Below, in pieces: positions 14,371 through 20,874 of a stretch of DNA of 20,874 nt (positions are counted from its first letter, which is position 1; each line of letters starts with the position of its first letter). The DNA comes from JBGCDD01 sp045105075 (GTDB taxonomy: Bacteria; Pseudomonadota; Alphaproteobacteria; Rhodobacterales; Rhodobacteraceae). The translations under genes and the position numbers were made by a program. The stretch is from NCBI GenBank assembly GCA_045105075.1, contig JBGCDD010000032.1:1-20874 (forward strand). The letters are read 5' to 3'. The notes below the pieces were generated by a model, which saw only the letters and a program-made list of their open reading frames with translations, was not told the origin of the DNA and searched no databases.

Positions 14371-15300
14371 ATGTCAGGCACGGCTTTGATCACCCATGCA
14401 GATTGTCTGGGCCATATTACACCAGACGGACACCCCGAGCGTGTGGCCCGTCTAGAGCATGTTTTGCACGCCTTGGAGTCGCTTGAGTTGACGCGGGTGA
14501 CGGCACCGATGGCAGCAGAGGATGATGTGTTGCGGGTGCATCCTGCGGGTTATTTGACGGATCTGCGCCGTGCCCGCCCCGAGCAGGGATTTGCCCAAAT
14601 CGATGGCGATACGTTTTTGTCGCCCGGTTCACTTGATGCCGCGTTTCGCGGGGCTGGGGCGGTTGTGCGAGCGGTTGATATGGTTTTAAGCGGCGAGGTT
14701 CACAATGCTTTTGCCGCTGTGCGCCCGCCCGGTCATCACGCGGAAACCGACACATCGATGGGGTTTTGTCTGTTTGGCAATGCGGCACTGGCGGCGAAAC
14801 ATGCGCTGGATCATCATGGGTTGAGCCGCGTTGCAGTGGTCGATTTTGACGTGCATCATGGCAATGGCACGCAGGATTTGCTGTGGGATGAGCCACGCGC
14901 CCTGCTGATCACCAGCCAGCAGATGCCGCTTTGGCCCGGCAGCGGACGGGCGGATGAAACCGGCGCTCATGACACCATTCTGAACATTCCGTTGCCGCCT
15001 GACAGTGATGGTGCGCGGATGCGTCATGCCTATGAAACACTGGCCTTTCCCCGTCTGCGCGCGTTTCAACCCGAATTGATGATTGTGTCGGCGGGATTTG
15101 ATGCGCATCAGGACGACCCGCTGGCCAATCTCAACTGGTCGACTGGTGATTTCGCCTGGTTGACGGCCCAGCTTTGCGATTTGGCGCAGTCGTTGTGTCA
15201 GGGCCGTCTGGTATCGACCCTGGAAGGCGGCTATGATCTGGCGGCGTTGGCCGGGTCGGCCAAGGCCCATGTACAGGAATTGATGAAAGCCGCGAGATGA
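14371..15300 (+). CDS. Histone deacetylase-family hydrolase (AcuC/HDAC-like)
   Basis: The 309-residue protein starts at the ATG at 14371, which follows AGAGG; a longer frame from 14332 would begin inside the terminator. It has the arginase/deacetylase fold motifs: RPPGHHAE with the catalytic pair H122-H123, VDFDVHHGNGTQ with zinc ligands D160 and H162, SAGFDAH with D244, and the terminal EGGYD. All metal and catalytic residues of class II-like deacetylases are intact. Bacterial members remove acetyl groups from acetyl-lysine or acetylpolyamines; the substrate here is open. Its stop overlaps the xseB start (ATGA), so it heads the xseB-ispA-dxs string. It is cytoplasmic, with no signal peptide. 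Confidence 0.87.
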   Translation: MSGTALITHADCLGHITPDGHPERVARLEHVLHALESLELTRVTAPMAAEDDVLRVHPAGYLTDLRRARPEQGFAQIDGDTFLSPGSLDAAFRGAGAVVRAVDMVLSGEVHNAFAAVRPPGHHAETDTSMGFCLFGNAALAAKHALDHHGLSRVAVVDFDVHHGNGTQDLLWDEPRALLITSQQMPLWPGSGRADETGAHDTILNIPLPPDSDGARMRHAYETLAFPRLRAFQPELMIVSAGFDAHQDDPLANLNWSTGDFAWLTAQLCDLAQSLCQGRLVSTLEGGYDLAALAGSAKAHVQELMKAAR

Positions 15301-15539
15301 GTGATACGCCCGTAGACAAAATGAGCTTTGAGCAGGCGATGAAAGAGCTGGAAACCGTTGTGGACCAGCTTGAAAAAGGCGATGTGCCGCTGGACGCCTC
15401 AATCACGCTGTATGAACGGGGCGCGGCCTTGAAACAGCGCTGTGAAGACGAGCTGAAGCGGGCCGAGGAAAAGGTTGCGGCGATCACTCTGGATGGGGCG
15501 GGCGCGCCAACGGGCACCACGCCAGTCGACGGCGCCTAG
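15297..15539 (+). CDS. xseB: Exodeoxyribonuclease VII small subunit
   Basis: The 80-residue product has the family core MSFEQAMKELETVVDQLEKG followed by LDASITLYERGAALKQRCEDEL, two helices that form the coiled small subunit of exonuclease VII. With XseA (not in the window) it degrades single-stranded DNA from both ends. It is the usual length, with a short low-complexity tail. The ATG overlaps the preceding deacetylase-like gene (ATGA) and ispA begins immediately after its stop. The xseB-ispA-dxs order is widespread in Proteobacteria and supports all three names. Confidence 0.93.
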   Translation: MSDTPVDKMSFEQAMKELETVVDQLEKGDVPLDASITLYERGAALKQRCEDELKRAEEKVAAITLDGAGAPTGTTPVDGA

Positions 15540-16406
15540 GTGTTTTCTGACCGGCTGAGCGATGCGGCGCGCCGCATTCAGGACCAATTCGACCAGGTTC
15601 TGGCGGCGTTTGACCCAATTCCGGTGGTGCGCGGCATGGGATATGCCACCCAGGGTGGCAAACGCCTGCGCGGTTTTCTGGTATTGGAAAGCGCGTTTCT
15701 GCACGACGTTCCAAGCGAACGCGCGATTTGGCCGGCGGTCGGAATTGAAGCCTTGCACGCCTACAGTCTGGTGCATGATGACTTGCCCTGTATGGATGAC
15801 GACGCGCTGCGCCGCGGGCGGGCGACCGTGCATGTGAAATGGAACGAAGGCACGGCGGTTCTAGTGGGCGACGCGCTGCAATCGCTGGCCTTTGAAATGG
15901 CGGCCCATCCCGGCTGTGGCGACGCGCATGTGCGCGCCGATCTGGCATTGTCCTTGGCGCGTGCGAGTGGCGCCCAGGGTATGGTTCTGGGCCAGGCGCT
16001 TGATATCGCAGCCGAAACCGCCGATGCGCCGCTGAACTTGGCACAGATCACCGATCTACAGGCCGGCAAGACCGGCGCTTTGATCGAATGGGCCGCCTGT
16101 GCCGGCGCGCGTTTGGCCCAGGCCGACACCGCCGCGCTGCGCCAATATGCGCAAGCCTTGGGCCTTGCTTTTCAGATCGCCGATGACATCTTGGATATTG
16201 AAGGCAGCGCCGAAAAAGCTGGCAAACGTTTGCAAAAAGATGCCGAGGCTGGCAAGGCGACGTTTGTGTCCTTGCTTGGTCTGGAACCGGCGCGCACCCG
16301 CGCCCTTGATCTGGTCAACGAGGCTTGCGATGCGCTGGCGCCCTACGGGGCAAAAGCAGATGCTTTGCGGCAAGCGGCGCGATTTGTGATCGCCCGCGAC
16401 AGTTAA
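15540..16406 (+). CDS. ispA: Farnesyl diphosphate synthase (short-chain polyprenyl synthase)
   Basis: The 288-residue enzyme starts at a GTG directly after the xseB TAG. The first aspartate-rich motif is DDLPCMDDD (80-88) and the second is DDILD (215-219); both bind the magnesium-diphosphate groups. Tyrosine 75 five residues before the first motif (HAYSLVHDD) matches bacterial farnesyl diphosphate synthases and suggests a C15 product made from IPP and DMAPP. GGKRLRG near residue 39 and the lysine in QAGKTG are also conserved. Position between xseB and dxs is the classical IspA context. A geranylgeranyl synthase would be the main alternative, less likely on the chain-length residues. Confidence 0.92.
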   Translation: MFSDRLSDAARRIQDQFDQVLAAFDPIPVVRGMGYATQGGKRLRGFLVLESAFLHDVPSERAIWPAVGIEALHAYSLVHDDLPCMDDDALRRGRATVHVKWNEGTAVLVGDALQSLAFEMAAHPGCGDAHVRADLALSLARASGAQGMVLGQALDIAAETADAPLNLAQITDLQAGKTGALIEWAACAGARLAQADTAALRQYAQALGLAFQIADDILDIEGSAEKAGKRLQKDAEAGKATFVSLLGLEPARTRALDLVNEACDALAPYGAKADALRQAARFVIARDS

Positions 16407-16419
16407 AAAGGAGGTGCAA

Positions 16420-18348
16420 ATGTCAAACGCACCACACACACCACTGCTCGATCAGGTCTCTAAACCGGCAGATCTGAAACGGTTTTCCGACGCACAATTG
16501 AACCAGATCGCACAGGAACTGCGCGCCGAGACGATTTCGGCCGTATCTGTCACTGGCGGCCATCTGGGGGCCGGGCTTGGCGTGGTCGAACTGACGGTGG
16601 CGCTGCATGCGGTGTTTGACACGCCGCGCGACCGCTTGATCTGGGATGTGGGGCATCAGTGTTACCCGCATAAAATCCTGACCGGGCGACGTGATCGCAT
16701 CCGCACCTTGCGCATGAAGGATGGCCTGTCCGGCTTTACCAAACGCAAGGAAAGCCCCTATGACCCGTTCGGCGCGGCCCATTCCAGCACCTCGATCAGC
16801 GCTGCACTTGGCTTTGCCGTGGCGCGTGATCTGGGCGGTGTGACCGACGAAGGTCTGGGCGACGCCATTGCTGTGATTGGCGACGGCAGCATGAGCGCGG
16901 GCATGGCCTTTGAGGCGATGAACAACGCAGGCCATTTGAAAAAACGCATGATCGTCATCTTAAACGACAATGAAATGTCGATCGCGCCGCCCGTCGGCGC
17001 CTTGTCGGCCCACCTGTCGCGCCTTTACGCCGAAGAACCGTTTCAAGAGCTGAAAGCCGCCGCCAAAGGCGCGGTGTCGCTGCTGCCCGAACCGTTCCGC
17101 GAAGGCGCCAAACGTGCCAAAGATATGCTCAAGGGCATGGCCGTGGGCGGCACCCTGTTTGAAGCGCTTGGGTTTTCCTATTTGGGGCCAATCGACGGGC
17201 ATGATCTGGACCAGCTGTTGCCGGTCCTGCGCACCGTGCGCGCCCGCGCGACCGGGCCGATCCTGATCCATGTGCTGACCAAAAAGGGCAAAGGTTATGC
17301 TCCGGCCGAAACCGCACGCGACAAAGGCCACGCGACGGCCAAGTTCGATATGGTCACCGGCGAGCAGAAGAAGGCGCCCAGCAACGCGCCGAGTTATACC
17401 TCGGTCTATGGCAAAACGCTGACCGAGCTGGCCACCGAAGACGACAAGATCGTGGCCGTCACAGCCGCCATGCCCGATGGCACCGGGCTAAACCTGTTTG
17501 CCGAACGGTTTCCCAGCCGGTGTTTCGACGTGGGCATCGCAGAACAACACGGCGTGACGTTTTGCGCGGCTCTGGCCGCGGGCGGCATGAAACCGTTCTG
17601 CACCATCTATTCGACATTCCTGCAACGCGGCTATGATCAAGTGGTGCATGACGTTGCCATCCAGAGGCTTCCGGTGCGCTTTGCCATCGACCGCGCGGGT
17701 CTGGTGGGCGCAGATGGCGCCACACATGCTGGCAGTTACGACATTGCTTATCTTGCCAATTTGCCGGGCTTTGTGGTGATGGCCGCCGCAGATGAGGCCG
17801 AGCTGAAACATATGGTCGCCACAGCCGCCGCTCACAATGACGGGCCCATCGCGTTTCGATATCCACGCGGCGAAGGCACCGGAGTCGACATGCCGGAGCA
17901 GGGCAAGATCCTCGACATCGGCAAAGGCCGGATGATCCAATCCGGTGCCCGCGTCGCTATTTTGTCCTTTGGCACCCGGCTGAGCGAAGTTCAAAAAGCC
18001 GCTGAAGCGCTGTCGGCAAAGGGCATCACCCCCACCATCGCCGACGCCCGCTTTGCCAAACCGCTTGACCAGGATCTGATCATGTCCCTGGCTGCAGAGC
18101 ACGAGGCATTGATCACAATTGAAGAAGGCGCCGTCGGCGGATTTGGCAGCCATGTGGCGCAACTGCTGTCCGATAAAGGCGCTTTTGACCAAGGACTCAA
18201 ATTCCGTTCAATGGTTTTGCCAGACATATTTGTCGATCAGTCGAGCCCTGCAGATATGTATGCCATCTCGGGCCTAAACGCCGAGCAAATCGAAACCAAA
18301 GTGCTCGAAGTGCTCGGCATCGCCAACATTGCCGAAAAACGCGCCTGA
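16420..18348 (+). CDS. dxs: 1-deoxy-D-xylulose-5-phosphate synthase
   Basis: The 642-residue thiamine-diphosphate enzyme condenses pyruvate and glyceraldehyde 3-phosphate, the first step of the MEP isoprenoid pathway. An AAGGAGG site lies five bases before the ATG at 16420; a GTG two codons earlier overlaps that site and is unlikely. Visible motifs are VTGGHLGAGLG (with H48), DVGHQCYPHK, the cofactor motif GDGSMSAGMAFEAMNN (154-169), and the transketolase-like DVGIAEQHGVTF carrying the catalytic glutamate. The length is normal. It follows ispA by 13 bases, so an early and a later isoprenoid enzyme are made together. A composite hairpin element ends the operon. Confidence 0.96.
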   Translation: MSNAPHTPLLDQVSKPADLKRFSDAQLNQIAQELRAETISAVSVTGGHLGAGLGVVELTVALHAVFDTPRDRLIWDVGHQCYPHKILTGRRDRIRTLRMKDGLSGFTKRKESPYDPFGAAHSSTSISAALGFAVARDLGGVTDEGLGDAIAVIGDGSMSAGMAFEAMNNAGHLKKRMIVILNDNEMSIAPPVGALSAHLSRLYAEEPFQELKAAAKGAVSLLPEPFREGAKRAKDMLKGMAVGGTLFEALGFSYLGPIDGHDLDQLLPVLRTVRARATGPILIHVLTKKGKGYAPAETARDKGHATAKFDMVTGEQKKAPSNAPSYTSVYGKTLTELATEDDKIVAVTAAMPDGTGLNLFAERFPSRCFDVGIAEQHGVTFCAALAAGGMKPFCTIYSTFLQRGYDQVVHDVAIQRLPVRFAIDRAGLVGADGATHAGSYDIAYLANLPGFVVMAAADEAELKHMVATAAAHNDGPIAFRYPRGEGTGVDMPEQGKILDIGKGRMIQSGARVAILSFGTRLSEVQKAAEALSAKGITPTIADARFAKPLDQDLIMSLAAEHEALITIEEGAVGGFGSHVAQLLSDKGAFDQGLKFRSMVLPDIFVDQSSPADMYAISGLNAEQIETKVLEVLGIANIAEKRA

Positions 18349-18401
18349 CCTGAACAACGGCTTCAAACACGCCGAAAATGGGATCAGGCCATACCTTCCT
18401 T

Positions 18402-18519
18402 GGGGCTTTGCCCCAAACCCCAGAGTTTACCTAGAAAGATGAAGCACACTCCCCTTCATCTTTCTAAAAAACTCCGGGGGAGACGCTCCGCAGGAGGGTC
18501 GGGGGCAGAGCCCCCTTTT
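18402..18519. repeat. Composite palindromic intergenic element
   Basis: Several nested inverted repeats fill the gap between the convergent dxs and acyltransferase genes: GGGGC-TTT-GCCCC (18402-18414); a 13-bp stem TAGAAAGATGAAG (18432-18444) with its complement at 18454-18466; outer arms GAGTTT/AAACTC (18423-18428 and 18469-18474) and CCCC/GGGG (18418-18421 and 18476-18479); and a last stem GGGGGC-AGA-GCCCCC with TTTT. It resembles intergenic repeats I associate with Rhodobacteraceae genomes; only one copy is seen here. It could work as a terminator from both sides. Confidence 0.7.
18501..18519 (+). terminator. Terminator stem at the end of the palindromic element
   Basis: GGGGGC-AGA-GCCCCC is followed by TTTT on the plus strand, which suits termination of the dxs transcript. 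On the minus strand the A/T-rich centre of the same element (a six-T run at 18466-18471) could help end the acyltransferase transcript. Confidence 0.65.
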
Positions 18520-18537
18520 AGGATGAAACAACCGAAC

Positions 18538-19413
18538 CTAAGTACCGTGCCAGCGCCGCAGCATCCAATACCATTGATCCGGGTTCGCCAGAATCCTTTT
18601 TGACAGGCTTTCATTGAAAGCACGCGTCATCGTGGCGGCATCCGAATGCGGTATCGCGGCTTCAAATTCTACAGCCACCTCGGTGCCATCCCCTGTACGG
18701 GTGCCATAGGCGGGCACCATTGGCAGGTCGTATTTCAAAGAAATTTGCGCGGCAGCAAGCGACGTCATTGCGTCGTGACCCAAAAAGGGCAATCGAGCGC
18801 CCTGCGCGTATTTTTCGTCCAATAGAATTGCAACAAATCCACCCGATCGAACATGGCGCACCAGTGCTTTGGTGCCTGTTGCGCCCGTTGGCAAGATAGG
18901 CAGGCCGCCCGCCTGAATGCCCGCAAGCAGGCGGCGTTCATAGTGCCGGTTGGTTTGGGGGCGATAGACCGCACCCGTTTCCATACCCCGAGCGCTTAGA
19001 ATGGCGCGCACAGCGTCCCATTGACCAAAATGACCCGAGACAATGACAGCGCCAGTGCCGTTTGCCTGCGCCTTTTCGAGGGTTTCCAGACCCGGGCCGC
19101 TGACCGAGAATTTCTCGAGCCGGGTGCGGAATTCTGCGCCGTGGTAGATCTCGAACAGAGTGCGACCCATATTGCGACCCACCGCGCGACTCATTGCCAT
19201 GCGGTCGCGCCTGGTCATGTCCGGAAACACCCGCAGCACCTCGCGATCGAAGCGCCGTCGCGCCAGCGGGAACCAGTACATCACGCCCCCTGCAACCGTG
19301 CCCAAAGCCTTGGCACGGCGATCAAAGGAACGGCCACGCGACGCAGTCAGCGCAGACAGCAGCGGCAAATAGCGCAGATGCTGCAAAAGGGCACGGACGG
19401 GGCGCAGGCTCAT
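18538..19413 (-). CDS. LpxL/HtrB-like lysophospholipid/lipid A acyltransferase
   Basis: The product is 291 residues if it starts at the ATG at 19413. The frame continues upstream to 19515, but that stretch overlaps the end of the channel gene and reads as low-quality, arginine/proline-rich sequence. The acyltransferase motif H-x4-D is present as GHFGQWD (H128, D133), and a hydrophobic N-terminal region suggests an inner-membrane anchor. Size and motif fit the lauroyl/myristoyl transferases that add secondary acyl chains to lipid A, but the same family includes enzymes acylating other lipids, so the acceptor is not fixed. The ribosome site before this ATG is weak, leaving the start uncertain. 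It follows the sodium channel gene on the same strand by 58 bases. Confidence 0.8.
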   Translation of the reverse strand: MSLRPVRALLQHLRYLPLLSALTASRGRSFDRRAKALGTVAGGVMYWFPLARRRFDREVLRVFPDMTRRDRMAMSRAVGRNMGRTLFEIYHGAEFRTRLEKFSVSGPGLETLEKAQANGTGAVIVSGHFGQWDAVRAILSARGMETGAVYRPQTNRHYERRLLAGIQAGGLPILPTGATGTKALVRHVRSGGFVAILLDEKYAQGARLPFLGHDAMTSLAAAQISLKYDLPMVPAYGTRTGDGTEVAVEFEAAIPHSDAATMTRAFNESLSKRILANPDQWYWMLRRWHGT

Positions 19414-19471
19414 AGCAATCTCATGCCCGGTTTTGTGCGCCTTGCCCAGCCCATTTGGATCTTGCCCCGGT

Positions 19472-20251
19472 TCACTTGGGCGCGCGCGCCGCAAGGAGTT
19501 TCTCGATCGCTTCAAGGCGGTTCATGACCTCGTCGCGGTAGGCATCGGTTTGCGCATTGCCTTCTTCGTGATGCGCATCCTGCATCGAATTGACGATCAG
19601 ACCCACCAAAAGGTTCACCACCGCGAATGTCGTCACCATGATGAACGGGATGAAGAACGCCCAGGCCAGCGGGTAAACCTCCATCACCGGGCGCACGATG
19701 CCCATTGACCAGCTTTCCAGCGTCATGATCTGAAACAGCGAATACCCCGACCGCCCCAGCGTGCCAAACCAATCGGGGAAGCTGTATGCGAACAGCTTGG
19801 TGGCGATCACCGCTCCGACATAAAAGATCAAGGCCATGAGCAAAAACACCGACCCCATACCCGGCAATGCCTTGACGAAGCCTTCGACAACGCGGCGCAG
19901 GCTGGGCGCCACCGAGATCACCCGCAGCACCCGCAGGATCCGCAGCGCACGCAGAGCGGACAGACCCTGCCCCGATGGCACCAGTGATATTCCGACGATG
20001 ATAAAGTCAAAAATATTCCAGCCATTGCGGAAGAAGGCAAACCGGTAAACAAACAGTTTGGCCAGCAATTCAGCAACAAATATTCCCAGACACACCTTGT
20101 CGAGAAACAGGATCAGCGGCCCAAAACTGGCCATAATCGTAGCTGAGGTTTCGAGCCCCAGAATGATTGCGTTGGCAATGATAACACCCAGAATGGCATT
20201 GCTCACCATCTGCGTTTCAAGAAGGGTCTGGACGCGGGCGCGCAGGGTCAT
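19472..20251 (-). CDS. Bacterial voltage-gated sodium channel (NaChBac/NavMs type)
   Basis: The 259-residue protein starts at the ATG at 20251 with GAGG six bases upstream; a longer frame to 20347 runs back into the preceding gene. It has one six-helix domain: S1 about 16-35, S2 45-68, S3 77-93, and S4 97-118 with arginines at 101, 104, 107 and 110, the every-third-residue pattern of a voltage sensor. S5 is about 130-155, and the pore filter TLESWSM (177-183) is the bacterial sodium-channel signature. S6 ends near 222. The C-terminal tail (DEVMNRLEAIEKLLA) is a predicted coiled coil that would hold the tetramer together. Family members are sodium-selective tetramers; their physiological role, perhaps in sodium or pH homeostasis or motility, is poorly known. 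Confidence 0.93.
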   Translation of the reverse strand: MTLRARVQTLLETQMVSNAILGVIIANAIILGLETSATIMASFGPLILFLDKVCLGIFVAELLAKLFVYRFAFFRNGWNIFDFIIVGISLVPSGQGLSALRALRILRVLRVISVAPSLRRVVEGFVKALPGMGSVFLLMALIFYVGAVIATKLFAYSFPDWFGTLGRSGYSLFQIMTLESWSMGIVRPVMEVYPLAWAFFIPFIMVTTFAVVNLLVGLIVNSMQDAHHEEGNAQTDAYRDEVMNRLEAIEKLLAARAPK

Positions 20252-20318
20252 ACCAAGCCTCGGATCTGTTGGTTGGGCGCTATATGGCCTAGTTGAACGC
20301 GAGGCTGCAAGGGCTGGG

Positions 20319-20874
20319 CTAGCCTTCTTCGGCCAGCAAAGCCGCAAGGCCCGCGCGATAGTCGGGATGGCGCAATGTCACGCCCAATTCGGTTTTGATG
20401 CGATCATTGCGCACGCGTTTGGACTCGGCGTAAAAACTGCGCGCCATTGGGGTCATATCAGCGGTGTCAAAGTCAACTTCGGGCGGCAAAGGCAGCCCCA
20501 ACAGAGTGGCGGCATGGGCGATCACGTCTTGGGGCGGGGCCGGATCATTGTCGCACAGGTTATAGATCGCACCGGGATTGGGGCGTGCGATCGACGCGGC
20601 CAAAACTTGGGCAATGTCATCCACATGAATGCGGCTGAACACCTGACCGGGTTTGATCACCCGGCGCGCAGTGCCGGCGCGCACTTTGGCAAAAGGACCG
20701 CGCCCAGGGCCATAAATGCCGGCCAGACGAAAGATGTGCAGCGGCAGGTCGGGGATGGATTGCCAATCGGCTTCGGCGACGACACGCCATTTGCCGCGCC
20801 GGGTTGAGGGCGTCAGCGGCGTGGTTTCATCGACCCAGCCACCGCCATGATCGCCGTAAACCCCGGTGGTCGAC
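20319..20874 (-). CDS. Atypical extended SDR (NAD(P)-dependent epimerase-like), 5' partial
   Basis: The frame is open to the window edge, so the N-terminal Rossmann glycine motif is not visible; 184 residues are seen. The visible part begins STTGVYGD, a common SDR strand, and includes RLAGIYGPGRGPF and RIHVDDIAQV, which are typical of the NAD-dependent epimerase/dehydratase group (WcaG/YbjS-like). Where the catalytic Y-x3-K is expected the protein reads RGKWR (visible residues 26-30), so both tyrosine and lysine are replaced by arginine. This marks it as an atypical SDR that may bind nucleotide without classical redox catalysis. It ends 67 bases before the channel gene, same strand. Confidence 0.8.
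   Translation of the reverse strand, partial: STTGVYGDHGGGWVDETTPLTPSTRRGKWRVVAEADWQSIPDLPLHIFRLAGIYGPGRGPFAKVRAGTARRVIKPGQVFSRIHVDDIAQVLAASIARPNPGAIYNLCDNDPAPPQDVIAHAATLLGLPLPPEVDFDTADMTPMARSFYAESKRVRNDRIKTELGVTLRHPDYRAGLAALLAEEG

Noticed and set aside
18400..18603. A 67-residue plus-strand frame after dxs.
   Set aside because: It is made of the palindromic intergenic element and the tail of the opposing acyltransferase gene.
19414..19515. An N-terminal extension of the acyltransferase gene.
   Set aside because: It overlaps the end of the channel gene by 44 bases and encodes a proline/arginine-rich stretch unlike the family's membrane-anchored start.
20058..20807. A 249-residue plus-strand frame over the channel and SDR genes.
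   Set aside because: Antisense to two genes with clear motifs; no ribosome site or domain.

Overview
The window reads as chromosomal DNA of an alphaproteobacterium, most likely Rhodobacteraceae (Roseobacter group). The reasons are a GC-rich coding bias, a PetP/PetR-like regulator pair, the xseB-ispA-dxs order, a Rhizobium-type glycerol ABC transporter, a bacterial voltage-gated sodium channel of the marine alphaproteobacterial type, and two GC-hairpin intergenic elements that I associate with this family. I see no rRNA, tRNA, CRISPR array, insertion sequence or prophage gene. Coding density is high, and the only gene-free stretches are short regulatory or terminator regions.

Layout. (1) 1-1425 (+): the 3' part of a secreted LamG plus RTX calcium-binding protein. 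(2) 1463-8495 (-): a glycerol uptake operon read right to left as glpV (binding protein), glpS and glpT (ATPases), a possible 36-residue micro-ORF, glpP and glpQ (permeases) and glpU (small membrane protein), followed by an MBL-fold lactonase-like gene. (3) 8652-12060 (+): the divergent genes glpR (repressor), glpD (glycerol-3-phosphate dehydrogenase) and a VanA-type Rieske oxygenase. (4) 12070-12936 (-): branched-chain aminotransferase. (5) 13098-14308 (+): petP-petR. (6) 14371-18348 (+): histone-deacetylase-like hydrolase, xseB, ispA and dxs, which supply isoprenoid precursors. (7) 18349-18537: a composite palindromic intergenic element between convergent operons. (8) 18538-20874 (-): an atypical SDR (5' end outside the window), a bacterial NaV channel and an LpxL/HtrB-like acyltransferase.

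The glp block is a nearly complete glycerol module. GlpV captures glycerol in the periplasm, GlpPQ-GlpST imports it, a kinase not in this window would phosphorylate it, GlpD oxidises the product to DHAP, and GlpR controls the divergent promoters. Two details stand out. First, GlpS and GlpT carry complementary motif losses that predict one working and one degenerate ATP site. Second, a micro-ORF made of 27-bp tandem repeats joins glpT to glpP through ATGA overlaps at both ends.

All names rest on motifs, gene order and family recall from the translated sequence. No database search was run.
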